A stretch of 64,000 nucleotides of DNA from Porphyridium purpureum. Its lineage: Eukaryota > Rhodophyta > Bangiophyceae > Porphyridiales > Porphyridiaceae. Shown in pieces: positions 18,936-28,617 of the stretch (position 1 is the stretch's first letter; every line of letters starts with the position of its first letter). The position numbers and the translations under genes were made by a program. Under the pieces are notes generated by a model that was not told the origin of the DNA, made no database searches, and saw nothing but the letters and a program-made list of their open reading frames with translations. The stretch is from assembly GCA_008690995.1 (NCBI GenBank), contig VRMN01000001.1:2666001-2730000 (forward strand), in the 5' to 3' direction.

Positions 18936-19856
18936 CTAGCTGGACTTCTTGGGCGCAACTCCTGATTTGCCGGCAGCCGATACCGGCGCCTTGTATCGAG
19001 GTGCGACGGCTGTTTTCGACTTGACGAACCGAGACAGAACTAGTAGCGCGAGAATCACGATGATCGGCGCGTACTGCTTCAGCTGACTAGAGCCAGTCGA
19101 TTCGCGTAGATCTTCCATCGTGGTAGCGCGCGACCCCAGCATGAGCAAAGTCGAGCTACTGATCCCGCTGCCGTCCATCAAGCCGCCCTCCAGCTCGACG
19201 TGCAAATGGATGCTGAAGTGGTTGTTGTCACTGAACAGGAGCTCGTAGCTTCCGTGCTCAGCATTCAGCTGCCACCTGCCGCTCGCAAATCGCGTCTTGC
19301 TGTACCAGGTGCATTGCAGCCGCACGTCCAGAAACGGCAAGAGCTCGAGGAGTGGCGGCTCGGCGTCGTCGTGATCAATAGCATCCACAAAGCCCGCTAC
19401 CAAAAACTCAGACTCATTCTGCGAATGCGCGCGTATCTCAATACTTGCCTCCGGAAGCATGCCGCCCTGCGCATCGTAGCGCATCACCGTACCTGTTGCT
19501 ATTCCGACCAGTTCCTTCTCCTCCTGCGCTTCCTGCTCTCCAGTGGCACCGGCGCTGAGACCGGGCCGCCCGAACACAAACCAGTGCTCACATCCCACAA
19601 ACTTCTCGGCCGCCGGACCACCTGCCAGTGTGCGGTCGATCTGGATCCTGTCCACCCACCACTCGCCCAGGAACAAACCGACGGCATCGGCACTCAGATA
19701 CGAATCACGGCTCACGGTATCCGTGCCCGTCGCCAACCCGCGCTGCGCATCCACGCCCCTTCCAATTCCCAGTTCAAAGCCAGTGCGGTCCCATATCGCC
19801 CTGGGTGCGCACAATATTAACGTCCCCACCCACACCAACGAGATCACAGCCTTCAT
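18936..19856 (-). CDS. Type I ER membrane protein with C-terminal KKxx signal
   Basis: 306 residues from a true ATG. An N-terminal signal peptide (about 1-18, VISLVWVGTLILCAP) is followed by a ~230-residue lumenal domain rich in beta-type sequence, with aromatic motifs such as FLGEWWVDRIQIDR and FVGCEHWFVFGRP. A single C-terminal transmembrane helix (about 263-280, APIIVILALLVLSRFV) and a short basic cytosolic tail ending KKSS complete it. The last four residues fit the KKxx COPI retrieval signal, so the protein likely resides in the ER. I cannot place the lumenal domain in a family; a role in the ER membrane complex or in folding is only a guess. Confidence 0.72.
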   Translation of the reverse strand: MKAVISLVWVGTLILCAPRAIWDRTGFELGIGRGVDAQRGLATGTDTVSRDSYLSADAVGLFLGEWWVDRIQIDRTLAGGPAAEKFVGCEHWFVFGRPGLSAGATGEQEAQEEKELVGIATGTVMRYDAQGGMLPEASIEIRAHSQNESEFLVAGFVDAIDHDDAEPPLLELLPFLDVRLQCTWYSKTRFASGRWQLNAEHGSYELLFSDNNHFSIHLHVELEGGLMDGSGISSSTLLMLGSRATTMEDLRESTGSSQLKQYAPIIVILALLVLSRFVKSKTAVAPRYKAPVSAAGKSGVAPKKSS

Positions 19857-20330
19857 GCTTCGATTCGCTGCGTCGCTTGCCGCCCGCGTGCTCCTTTTTT
19901 ACCCAGCACCACTCTCGCGCACACGCACGTTCGCCCCGCCCAAAACGCAAAATTCGGCTAAACGGCGTTGCGGCTCCGGACCGATAAGCTTCTGACCAGT
20001 TCACTGTACTTATCGCATGAATTCCAATAGTGTACAGTGGCTTGAGGTGCTGTGGCACGCATTTTCAAATTTTTGAAATCGGACCTACCCAGAGCGTGAA
20101 CGCGAGCGAGCTACATTCAGTTGCCATCCTGCCACAAGCTTGGAGAAATGTTGGCTCGGGAAAGTGTAGAGCGCGGTGCAAGGTGCGGCCACTGCGTGAG
20201 AGATCCCTTGCGCAGCCCGTTCTGACGCCAAGCCGCAAAGGGAACTTGTCGGATACCTTTTGGGCGAGGATTAGTCGCGCGCGCTTCAGAAATCCCCGAA
20301 CGAAAAGGCATCCGCGGCTGCTAGCGAACG
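19857..20330. promoter_or_regulatory. Divergent promoter spacer, ER protein and condensin genes
   Basis: 474 bp between divergent start codons. No TATA-like motif stands out. No gene is visible. Confidence 0.35.
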
Positions 20331-23300
20331 ATGGAGCCGGCCAAAGCGGATATGGGTGCCATGCAGGCAGAGCTGCTGCGAGTACTAGAGCAGAGAGGCG
20401 ATGAGAATGAAGGCTCTCGTCCCTATGGCATGAGTGAAAGTGTGCTGCAGTACCTGACCGTGCGCGAGACGCAATGGCCGAGCGTAGTCGAGAGTATGAG
20501 CAGGAATGATGCTCAAGGGCTCGCACAAGGCATTCATGCGCATTTGTGTACAGTCTTAGCGAGTATGGAGCGTTTTGGGAGAGATCGGGTCGCGCAGCTG
20601 GCAAGCAATGATCCGGACATTGCTCTGCTACAGGCGCTTGTCCAACTCGTTCTCCTACAGCTGCGCGACAAAAAGTCAAGCACGCCACCGGCGCTGATTG
20701 AATGTGTGAAGCTGTGTCACGAGTGGATGATGAACGTGCCCAAAGGAAGGACGCGAAACGCGCTGTGCCGTGTCTGCGAACAATACTGTGAGGACGGGCG
20801 ACCGACGCACGAAGCGCTAGTACCACGTGTGCTCAGTCTCTTACTTTCTGAGCTGAGAACGGGCGACCGCGAGAACGCCGACGGTGTGAAGAAAGGTTCT
20901 GCGAGCCTTGTGAAACGGATCTACTCATTGCGAAGCTGTCTTGTTGGCGTTGCCATGGACGACGACGAGCACAGGGAGCTGCGAGACGAGTTGATTGCGA
21001 GTATGGCGCATAAGAGCGTACTGGGCTGTAAGGAAGGACAGAAGCTTTCTGCGCAGCTTCTTTCGTCGGCCTCGCTATTTGGCGAGGAGTTTGTGGCTCT
21101 GCTACACAAATCGCTAAAAAATCAGCTACCCTTCTGCACGACGCTGTCGATGCCGCGCGCCATCGGAGAAGTTTACTTCATGGCATGGAAATACGCTACT
21201 CGTTTGAGCGACCGCGTATCTGTCAGCTTTCTTGAACATCACTGTCTTCGCGATCTTATGGAGAGTAGTCTATATGTACCAAGCAGGAAGACACAACTGG
21301 CGCAGAATCTGCGCGGCGTCATGACGGTCTTTCACGCCAAAAAGCAGGAAACTGGAGTGGACGACACGCTTTTACGACTTTATACACCGACACTATTTCA
21401 GTCGCTGCATGTGGCCAACGCCAGCGTACGCATGAACGCCGTGCATCTTTTTGTGGACTCTTTCCCGCTGGTTGATTCGAATCTCTCGCAGCCTGACTTT
21501 GAAGCGGCTTATCAAGCTCAGTGCGAGCACATACTTAAGGCCTTGCAAGACCCGGTGGTGGGCGTTCGTCTTGTGGCCGTGCAGGGCGCTTGCCGCGTCT
21601 TGCACTTGTACTGGAGCCTCATACCCCCGCTGGTGCTCAGTGCAGTCCTCAGGGAGCTTTGCCATCACCTTGCTTTTGACGCCGCGTCGAGCGCCGTGCG
21701 ACTGTCTGCACTCGAGGGACTCAAGTTTGTACTTGAAAACCATGAGTCACACGTGGCGCTTGCAAAGGGAAACTACTTGAAACACCTGGCGCCGCTTTTC
21801 CACGATGTCTCGGAGCGCGTGCGACTCGGATTCATGGACTTGCTTTCCGCGGTTCAAGCCAAGGTGACAATTGTTCGTTTCTTTGATGTTGTGCCAGTTC
21901 AGGAACTACTCGACCGACTGGCGGCTGACAAGGAAACTCGCATGGTCAAGTCTCATGTATCACGTCTTCTCGTGGAATGCTATTTTCCTCTGGAGCAGGG
22001 GAACGACCAGGCAAAACCGAACCTGGCACGCACACAGCTTATAAGGTGTCTGCTCTTGCTCAAGCAGAATGCTTCCGCGGCGCGCGCACTCTATCAGCAG
22101 ATCTACCTGCTTGTGCCCGCAGATGCGCTGACGCGCTTTGCAAAGGCGCTCGCGCGGGCATTGACGCACGCGCAGTTTCCGAAGGGCCTTATTCGAGACA
22201 TGGGCGGCGACAGCATTGTCCCTTTCCAAGCACAATGTATGGAGTTGCTTGCAGATGTCATCGATGGCGTTGTGAGCAATGGCACCAGTAGTGACAAGGG
22301 CAAAAACAAAAATCCATTCCTGCAAAGCCTTGAGAATGTCCTCGTGGAACAAGGCGTTCTGATGCAGCTGATACAAGGACATCCCGAATCGACACGATTC
22401 GTTGCGGCATGCTGGCGCGTTGCGTCCCATTTGCAGGCAGAGTGCTTGCCGCTTATGGACTCGGTCGAGCATTGGGCAAGTGAGCTATGGTGCATGTTTG
22501 AGTCCAAAAACATTGCGGGTATGATTGGCGTACTCGAGGCCGCAATCCGATGGGGTCACAACGCACATTTGGTCCAAGTTGTGTCTGGCTGGATACTGGC
22601 CGCGACCGAAGATGCTTCCACGGACAATTCAAACTTGGAGTCAACAGCTGCCAGCAAGATGAGCCATAAGCGAAGGCGTCGAGGGGCGCGCAGCGCGGCT
22701 GAGCCCAGCCATGTGACCCGGGAAGAGATTGCTGGCGACGCGCTGCGGGGAGAACAGAGCTGCATCATAACTAGTGCACCAAGAGAAACAATGGAAAAGG
22801 CATTTCTTGCATGTGCCGTGCTGGACCACATCCTTTCCAGACGCGAACTCCACGTCAAATGGTTGGAAGATATTTCCACAGAGCAGCTGCACCACCTCAC
22901 ACAAGCACTTACGAGCTTGGTGGCGAGTGCCGCTCGCCGCGCATCTCTCACCAACGCGACAGAAGTGCGAGCGGCGCTCTTGTCGGCTCGTGCGCTTGCT
23001 GTGGTGCTCAGAATAGGATTGTTGGTCTCTTGCACCGATCAGGCAACACAGGCAAGTAAGATTACGGCACACGCTGTGTCGCTCTCTAGCTGGCCGGTAC
23101 TCGCACGGGAAGGGATGAGCATTGCGACAGAGGCGCGCGCGAGCAAAAATCACAAACTTTGGTGCTTGCTTTCAAATGTCCTGCTCGCGCTTACTGTACA
23201 GGCACAATCGGCCGGTTTGGTTGACATGTCAAACTACACGCATCTGGAGGCCATTCTATCCTCTTTGGAAGCAGTCAATCATGTTCATGACGAAACGATG

Positions 23301-24056
23301 GGGCCCCAGTGCCAGTCTACGGACGCCCCATCAATACAGGATATGGATGAAAGTATGGTACGCCTTTTGGCATCACTCGTTCAGGAGATGAGTCTGGCAC
23401 ACTATTCTACGGCAGGTGTGCAGCGAATGATGGCTGCCCTTTTGGTAATCGTGTCTGCCCGAAACGAGCCGCTTGCGCTCTGCGGAGAATCACTTGAGAG
23501 CTTCCTTTTGAGTCGGGCAGCGAATGACAATATGGCGGAGTCACGCCGCACATTTGTGTGCTCTGCATTAGCGCAGCGCGCGCTGGATGTGTTCGGTGTG
23601 GATGAGGATAAAAATACGCCAAGTGAAGGAGAGCTTATTGCAGGTGCATCAGAAACAGCCGAGCTCGCGCCAAGCGTGCGCTATTTTGTGTCGGTCTTTC
23701 AAAGACGTAAGCTGCGAAATGCGGTCGGGTTAAGTGAAGTGATTGCGCAAATGCTGAACCTGATCAGCAAGAAGCCCTATTCACATGCAGATGATCCTAC
23801 TCTGGACGACGGAATAGCCAGTGTCGAACACATGGAGAATTGCGTGCTGCGCTTCCTGAAAGTGTGCCGCATCATGTCTGTGCCAATGTCGGCCACCGAT
23901 GTCGAGCGCTCAGTCTCCGAGCTTGCTACAAAAGTTCAGCAGGCACGCACGGAAGCGAACTCAAAGGCAAGCGCCAAGGTGCCCACACTGCGCCCCGAAA
24001 ATTATGCAGACGACGTTCCTGCGCTGGCGGCACAGTACCGCGCCTTACTGCTTTGA
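20331..24056 (+). CDS. Condensin II subunit CAP-G2
   Basis: 1,241 residues from an ATG. HEAT-repeat protein: the MNAVHLFVDSFPL segment (about residue 368), followed by QDPVVGVRLVAVQGACRVL and AVRLSALEGLKFVLEN, is characteristic of the condensin II G2 subunit (Condensin2nSMC region). The C-terminal half is helical with a basic insert (SHKRRRRGARS, about residue 780), a candidate nuclear localisation signal. CAP-G2 is the kleisin-bound HEAT subunit that helps condensin II compact mitotic chromosomes and loads early in the nucleus. It is distinguished from CAP-G of condensin I by the sequence around residues 360-480. Single exon and typical length for the family. Confidence 0.88.
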   Translation: MEPAKADMGAMQAELLRVLEQRGDENEGSRPYGMSESVLQYLTVRETQWPSVVESMSRNDAQGLAQGIHAHLCTVLASMERFGRDRVAQLASNDPDIALLQALVQLVLLQLRDKKSSTPPALIECVKLCHEWMMNVPKGRTRNALCRVCEQYCEDGRPTHEALVPRVLSLLLSELRTGDRENADGVKKGSASLVKRIYSLRSCLVGVAMDDDEHRELRDELIASMAHKSVLGCKEGQKLSAQLLSSASLFGEEFVALLHKSLKNQLPFCTTLSMPRAIGEVYFMAWKYATRLSDRVSVSFLEHHCLRDLMESSLYVPSRKTQLAQNLRGVMTVFHAKKQETGVDDTLLRLYTPTLFQSLHVANASVRMNAVHLFVDSFPLVDSNLSQPDFEAAYQAQCEHILKALQDPVVGVRLVAVQGACRVLHLYWSLIPPLVLSAVLRELCHHLAFDAASSAVRLSALEGLKFVLENHESHVALAKGNYLKHLAPLFHDVSERVRLGFMDLLSAVQAKVTIVRFFDVVPVQELLDRLAADKETRMVKSHVSRLLVECYFPLEQGNDQAKPNLARTQLIRCLLLLKQNASAARALYQQIYLLVPADALTRFAKALARALTHAQFPKGLIRDMGGDSIVPFQAQCMELLADVIDGVVSNGTSSDKGKNKNPFLQSLENVLVEQGVLMQLIQGHPESTRFVAACWRVASHLQAECLPLMDSVEHWASELWCMFESKNIAGMIGVLEAAIRWGHNAHLVQVVSGWILAATEDASTDNSNLESTAASKMSHKRRRRGARSAAEPSHVTREEIAGDALRGEQSCIITSAPRETMEKAFLACAVLDHILSRRELHVKWLEDISTEQLHHLTQALTSLVASAARRASLTNATEVRAALLSARALAVVLRIGLLVSCTDQATQASKITAHAVSLSSWPVLAREGMSIATEARASKNHKLWCLLSNVLLALTVQAQSAGLVDMSNYTHLEAILSSLEAVNHVHDETMGPQCQSTDAPSIQDMDESMVRLLASLVQEMSLAHYSTAGVQRMMAALLVIVSARNEPLALCGESLESFLLSRAANDNMAESRRTFVCSALAQRALDVFGVDEDKNTPSEGELIAGASETAELAPSVRYFVSVFQRRKLRNAVGLSEVIAQMLNLISKKPYSHADDPTLDDGIASVEHMENCVLRFLKVCRIMSVPMSATDVERSVSELATKVQQARTEANSKASAKVPTLRPENYADDVPALAAQYRALLL

Positions 24057-24157
24057 CGAAGAAGCGCATCATGGCTATCTCGCACCCAATCACTGTTGAA
24101 GCTACCACAGTTGCAAGACTCAAAACACTCGATGTGGGTTGCGTTTGTACGAATGAA

Positions 24158-24511
24158 TTAAAATGAGCACTTTTCAGGCGTCGGAGCTCGGCTCGGTACG
24201 TCCACTCTGGGCTCCCACTCACCACCCGGTACCGATGAATCACACAAAACCCCCGTCGCATGATCTTCGCTGCCCTGGCGCATGGCATACAAAGCCGGAG
24301 GATTCTTCAATTTCTCCCGCTCCACTCCGAACCGCGTTGTTTGCCCAGAAATCAGGCCGCGTATTCGATACTTCGCCACGTCAACTGGTTCGCTGCCACG
24401 TGGTGCTACATACAGTGGTGAGGATTCTGCGCAAAGCTGGTGCTCTTTGAGACACATATCGCATGACAGTATCGCAAGTAAGCGCGACTGAAGGCTTCTC
24501 GGGAAAAACAT
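24158..24511 (-). CDS. Possible small secreted Cys-containing protein or gene relic
   Basis: 117 residues from a true ATG (MFFPRSLQSRLLAIL). A short hydrophobic N-terminus is followed by a small Cys-containing region (CDMCLKEHQLC) and a polar tail with protein-like composition (GLISGQTTRFGVEREKLKN). No family is recognised. It lies about 100 bp from the convergent condensin stop. It could be a small gene or a fragment of a decayed one, like the stretches seen in other spacers. Confidence 0.3.
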   Translation of the reverse strand: MFFPRSLQSRLLAILSCDMCLKEHQLCAESSPLYVAPRGSEPVDVAKYRIRGLISGQTTRFGVEREKLKNPPALYAMRQGSEDHATGVLCDSSVPGGEWEPRVDVPSRAPTPEKCSF

Positions 24512-24676
24512 ACGCGCCACGGAGTTGCAACCTGCAGCGCCCGAGCTGTTCTTCACTGAACACGTTTGGTTTCTCGTGAGTCCACGTTGTGTAAATGTTC
24601 ACTGGGCGCCACGCGCGTCGATATTTAGCGAGAGGAATGCCGTACCATCAAGGTTCGAGACGCACGCAGCCTGGCC

Positions 24677-25114
24677 ATGGGACGGCAACGCACCATGTCG
24701 TCCGACAACTGTGCCGAGAAAGAAGAGGCGCAGTGCTTCACGGATGGCTGTGATCAAAGGCGGTCGTCCTGCGAAGATTTGAACCTGCTCCAGAGCCAGA
24801 GACTCAGCCTGAGAATGTCGTCGTCTGAATCATCTCTTCATACAAATGGGTCAGGAACATCAGTGAGCGAAACTCCTGAAGATAGATGCTTGAAGTGGTT
24901 CGCCAGGACTTCTGCGGCATGGACGGCTCACAGACTGCCAAAGTTCCAGCCAAGTTTGGAGACGATTCCGGAAGTGGACGACGAGGCTTCGTACTCCTCG
25001 TCAGACGAAGATGAAAATCGATGTAAACTCGACCTTCCCATTCGAGCAAGCGAAGCGCAAGACGCTGTCACACGCAAGCGAACGTGTACTCGTGGGGAAG
25101 TTTCTAAGTTATGA
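24677..25114 (+). CDS. Hypothetical small acidic Ser-rich protein
   Basis: 145 residues from an ATG in strong context (GCCATGG). Ser- and Glu/Asp-rich, with Cys residues in the first third (CAEKEEAQCFTDGCDQ) and a central CLKWFARTSAAWTAHRLPKFQPSLETIPEVDDEASYSSSDE-like region, given here only in outline: an aromatic helix, then an acidic Ser stretch. No family is recognised. It ends 180 bp from the SDE2 stop, convergent. Confidence 0.45.
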   Translation: MGRQRTMSSDNCAEKEEAQCFTDGCDQRRSSCEDLNLLQSQRLSLRMSSSESSLHTNGSGTSVSETPEDRCLKWFARTSAAWTAHRLPKFQPSLETIPEVDDEASYSSSDEDENRCKLDLPIRASEAQDAVTRKRTCTRGEVSKL

Positions 25115-25295
25115 GAATGTGTCAAAATTTAAAAGTTGATGCAGCCCAGTCTCGCCATACGCTTTCACCACTTCAGCCGCCTTCTTCAAAACCTGTGCTG
25201 GTCTCCACAGTCAGGTTGAAAGCGGCTTGAATTTTCACATGATTGCGTCCAGAAGCAATACAACGCACGTGGCCCTTCCTAATCGTGGTTGCCTG

Positions 25296-26033
25296 TCAAG
25301 CACTCTCGCTATCGTCGTCCTCACGAGAGACTTGCCACAAGCCGTCTACAAGAGCAGAAGCCGGACTTGTGTCATCGCCAAGACCTGCGTTTTCCTTTTG
25401 GGCTTCTCTTTGCAACGCACGCTGCTTCACGCCTGCCGCGACAGCCTGCTCCATTCTATGTCTTCTCTTTTGCGACTCTGATTGTGCATCTTCGCTCGGC
25501 ACACATGTCTCCGCATGGGAACGCTTCTGAGCTCGTTGTCGCTCACTTTCAGCAAGCGCTTCGCGCTTCACAATGGTGCGAGCGTTTCGCTGCATGTTTA
25601 CCTCTGTGGCACGCTCATCTTGTCCTGCTGATGGAGAGTTCTGGAAGATTGGTCCAGCGCTTCCATTAGCGGCCGCGACCTGACGAAGAGTGCCCAAGCG
25701 TCGCCCCTGCAGGTCGCGACACTCGTCATCCGGCACAGGGTGGCGGATTTTGCCCTTTCCTTTCAGCAGCGCTCCGAAACCTCCTTTCCCACCACATAAG
25801 CGCAGCCGTACTTGCACACATGTTCCAGCTTCCAGCTGTGGCTTGTCGTCGACACGACATAAGGCACCACCAATGGAATACCACCACGAGAAGTTAGACT
25901 TCGCGGATCCAAGGACTGCGCAATCCAGCTTTAAACATTCGTCCACGCCGGCCAGCGACGCCACGCGTTTGTCCTGGCGTTCCAGGCTCACAAGGTGCAC
26001 GCCTTGCTTACACACGCAGCTCACCAGAATCAT
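25296..26033 (-). CDS. SDE2: SDE2-like splicing/replication factor with ubiquitin-like N-terminus
   Basis: 245 residues from a true ATG. The N-terminal ~80 residues form the ubiquitin-like fold and end in the invariant GGKGGFG (G81-G82-K83-G84-G85). In SDE2 proteins, deubiquitinases cut between GG and KGG to release an active Lys-starting product that joins the spliceosome to help excise particular introns. RDLQGRRL after the motif is also typical. The rest is a charged helical region (about 140-215). Persistence of a splicing-specificity factor in a nearly intronless genome is notable. The short divergent spacer (129 bp) is shared with the oxidoreductase gene. Confidence 0.88.
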   Translation of the reverse strand: MILVSCVCKQGVHLVSLERQDKRVASLAGVDECLKLDCAVLGSAKSNFSWWYSIGGALCRVDDKPQLEAGTCVQVRLRLCGGKGGFGALLKGKGKIRHPVPDDECRDLQGRRLGTLRQVAAANGSAGPIFQNSPSAGQDERATEVNMQRNARTIVKREALAESERQRAQKRSHAETCVPSEDAQSESQKRRHRMEQAVAAGVKQRALQREAQKENAGLGDDTSPASALVDGLWQVSREDDDSESA

Positions 26034-26162
26034 CCTGCTCTTGAAGCATTCCTTTTCTTCCCTGCTGCAACGACATCACTCGATTCCCAAAGTTCGGAAG
26101 CGAGTGTGAGAAGACACAGAGAGGAAAGAGAGAGGGTATAGGAGTCAGAGCGAGTGTACAAT
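26034..26162. promoter_or_regulatory. Bidirectional 129-bp promoter with purine-rich leader
   Basis: Only 129 bp lie between the ATGs of SDE2 (minus) and the oxidoreductase (plus). Plus-strand 26108-26153 is nearly all G and A, the same purine-rich leader seen before other start codons. Confidence 0.45.
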
Positions 26163-27272
26163 ATGCGGGTGGGCATTCTTGGCGCAGGAATCTTCGCGTC
26201 AGAGTCGCATTTCCCGGTTTGGCGGCGGCTTGCCGGCGGCGACAAGGACGCAGAAGCCAAAGTGGAGATCGTGGTCGTCTGGAGTCGTTCCGAATCCTCT
26301 GCCAGCGCACTTGCGCGCAAATACTCTGAAGTCTCTCCATGCGACTGTATGTTCGGGAGCGATGCACTGGATATTTTACTGAAGCGCGAAGGATACGTGG
26401 ACGCGGTGTGTATTGCGTTGCCTATCGCAGTGCAGCCGCAGGTAGTTGTCCAAGCGCTGCAGGCTGGCAAACACGTGCTCTGTGAGAAGCCGCTCGCTGG
26501 TAGCATGTCAGAGGCGCGTGCTTTGATCGAGCAGTACAAAGCGATGACCGCAGCGAATGCCAATGCACCGCACTTGTGTATTGCCGAAAATTTCAGGTTT
26601 GAGCAGGTTTACAGGGACGCGCTGGCCACAATCAAATCGGCGCCGTTCGGCAAAGTGCTCGAAGTGTCACTGGTGGCGCATGTTCCCTTCCTCAAGGACT
26701 CCAAGTATGAAAAGACCGACTGGCGCCGAGCTTCGTCACACGAGGGCGGGATATTGCTCGACTCTGGTGTTCACATGGCTGCCGCTCTTCGGCTGCTGGC
26801 CGGCAGTGAGGCTGAGTCAGTATCTGGTGTTGTCAAGAAAAAGAGTCCACATTTGCCAAAAGCGGACACGTTGGCAGCAGTCATTGAGACACGTGCAGGC
26901 GTCACGATCACCTTCCATGCGAGCTATGCGTGTCGCACGCGCAAGTTTCAGTTGTGTGTACTCGGAGAGAACGGTTGCGTGACCATGGAGCGCGGAGAGC
27001 ACAGCGAACGAGGAGAGCATGGGTATTTTATTTCCGTTGAGCTGGACGGATCGGACGGCCCAAGCCCAAAGACCTTTGTCCCATTCACGGGGATCGACAA
27101 TGAAATTGAGGGCTTTGTTTCGCTCCTCTCGGCCGACACGGCGTCGCAAGACATCGCCCGCACGAAGCACTTGCTCAGTGCCGAAGAGGCGTTCTACGAC
27201 TTTGCTCTCATTTCGGACATTCTTCGGTCGAGCGAACAAGGCGGCAGCGCGGTCCAGGCATCCAGTTTGTAG
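26163..27272 (+). CDS. Gfo/Idh/MocA-family NAD(P)-dependent oxidoreductase
   Basis: 369 residues from the ATG at 26163; the upstream in-frame codon is GTG. The Rossmann motif VGILGAGIFASESHFP is at residues 3-18. The family signature EKP with catalytic Lys (HVLCEKPLA, K109) is at about 105-113. The C-terminal alpha/beta domain contains GGILLDSGVHMAAALRLL, the usual substrate-side DxGxH motif. These enzymes oxidise or reduce sugars, inositols or dihydrodiols using NAD(P). The substrate cannot be read from sequence. The gene is convergent with RPB10, with 20 bp between stops. Confidence 0.9.
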   Translation: MRVGILGAGIFASESHFPVWRRLAGGDKDAEAKVEIVVVWSRSESSASALARKYSEVSPCDCMFGSDALDILLKREGYVDAVCIALPIAVQPQVVVQALQAGKHVLCEKPLAGSMSEARALIEQYKAMTAANANAPHLCIAENFRFEQVYRDALATIKSAPFGKVLEVSLVAHVPFLKDSKYEKTDWRRASSHEGGILLDSGVHMAAALRLLAGSEAESVSGVVKKKSPHLPKADTLAAVIETRAGVTITFHASYACRTRKFQLCVLGENGCVTMERGEHSERGEHGYFISVELDGSDGPSPKTFVPFTGIDNEIEGFVSLLSADTASQDIARTKHLLSAEEAFYDFALISDILRSSEQGGSAVQASSL

Positions 27273-27292
27273 GACGCGTGTGAAAGAGAGCC

Positions 27293-27517
27293 TCAGCGGG
27301 ACTCGCGTGCCGACCGCTCAAAGTTATCGTACTGCAGAAGTTTCTCAATCAAATCTACGTGTGTTAGCAGCATGCGGCGGCAACAATACCGCTTGAGCGC
27401 CAGCGCGTCTAGCGCCTCGCCCTCTGTCTTGTCTTCCATCTTGAGCAGCCTGATGTACGCGTCGTACTTGTTCCCGATCACTTTCCCGCAGGTGAAACAG
27501 CGCACCGGAATGATCAT
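27293..27517 (-). CDS. RPB10: RNA polymerases I, II and III subunit RPB10 (RPABC5)
   Basis: 74 residues. The sequence starting [17 protein letters not shown] and containing [17 protein letters not shown] is a near-complete match to the shared small zinc-binding subunit of all three nuclear RNA polymerases. Zinc ligands are CxxC near the N-terminus and the adjacent CC pair. I chose the ATG of MIIPVRC because the family starts there. The frame is also open for 103 codons upstream, with further Met codons, which would add an unusual N-terminal extension. Divergent from TRAPPC5 with 226 bp between start codons. Confidence 0.95.
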   Translation of the reverse strand: MIIPVRCFTCGKVIGNKYDAYIRLLKMEDKTEGEALDALALKRYCCRRMLLTHVDLIEKLLQYDNFERSARESR

Positions 27518-27743
27518 GTTTTCTAGCGTCGCAGGTGGGATACGCGGGGCGGCCTCAACCAACCGTCTGTCGCCCGCACGCGCCTCAACAATACTTCCAA
27601 CAAACCGCACAACTTCTTCAGCCGCGGCCTCTGCGCACGCTGCCGTAGCGACGACCTTGTCCTTTTGTACGTACGCCAAGGGCATTACAGTTATCACTAG
27701 AAACAGGTCACTATGGAACAAAAGGCCGAGGCATTGAAATGTA

Positions 27744-28550
27744 ATGCGAAACTTCTTTGACATGGCAAGACGGGAGACGGGGAGACTCAGTTGGGTGGCG
27801 AAGAAGCAGGCGTCCGGTGCGCACAAGCGCAGTCAGAGTGTCCGCGGGATGGAAGCGGGAGCACTTCCGGCAGGAGTGGGAGCTGGATCAGGTGCGCCGG
27901 CTGGATCGGCGGGGTATGGCGCAGCGATGGCGGTGGCCGCAGCAGCACCGGGAGCGCAGGCGAGCCCGACGCCTGGTTCCACTTTGAATATTTTGGACCA
28001 GCCCTTGGCGCGGCAGCGTGGGGAAGTGAGCTTGTCGGCGTACCTTCTTCTCTTCTGTGAACTTGTGGCGTACAGCAGGAACCGAGTAAGCTCGGTTGTA
28101 GCGCTTGAGGCGCGGCTCGCGGCCGTCGGTTACAGGGTTGGCGAGCGTGCGTTGGAGTATGTATGCGCAAAGAGCGGAAAACCTTTGCCTCGAGAAACAA
28201 GAATCCTTGGTATTTTGAACTTCGTGGTGACCAATTTGTGGCGCTTTCTCTTCGGGAAGAACGCAGACTCGCTGAAAAAGGTCGGGAACTCGGATGCCGA
28301 GTTCTACATTGAGGAGGTGGAGCCACTTGTCAACACGTTTGTGAGCGTGCCAAAGGACTTTGGAGCGCTCAATTGTGCGGCATTCCAGGGAGGTATCGTG
28401 CACGGAATACTTTCTGCGGCCGGATTCGAGTGCGAGGTCACCACATACGTACGCGATGATTCCTCCAAGCCGGGCTCTGCCGAAGTCACTATGTATTACA
28501 TTAAGTTTTCGAACGAGGTTATCCAGCGTGAGCGGAGACTTGCCGGTTAG
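27744..28550 (+). CDS. TRAPPC5: TRAPP complex subunit TRAPPC5/Trs31
   Basis: 268 residues. A low-complexity Ala/Gly-rich N-terminus (about 1-90) precedes a full TRAPPC5 (Bet3/Trs31-type) domain. [16 protein letters not shown], the [12 protein letters not shown] block, [11 protein letters not shown], the [27 protein letters not shown] signature (split here by the 20-residue rule: EPLVN…SVPKD…LNCAAF) and [10 protein letters not shown] are all in order. TRAPP acts as tether and guanine-nucleotide exchange factor for Rab1/Ypt1 at the Golgi. The N-terminal extension is longer than in yeast or animals. Confidence 0.95.
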   Translation: MRNFFDMARRETGRLSWVAKKQASGAHKRSQSVRGMEAGALPAGVGAGSGAPAGSAGYGAAMAVAAAAPGAQASPTPGSTLNILDQPLARQRGEVSLSAYLLLFCELVAYSRNRVSSVVALEARLAAVGYRVGERALEYVCAKSGKPLPRETRILGILNFVVTNLWRFLFGKNADSLKKVGNSDAEFYIEEVEPLVNTFVSVPKDFGALNCAAFQGGIVHGILSAAGFECEVTTYVRDDSSKPGSAEVTMYYIKFSNEVIQRERRLAG

Positions 28551-28617
28551 CGGTGAGGGTCGACTCTGGTCTTTCGTGCTTTTGAGAGTTTGCTTTCTGT
28601 ACAAAACAAGTTGCATG

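Noticed and set aside
20065-20826. 253-codon minus-strand frame over the condensin start
   Set aside because: Antisense to the well-supported CAP-G2 gene; Arg/Ser/His-rich shadow.
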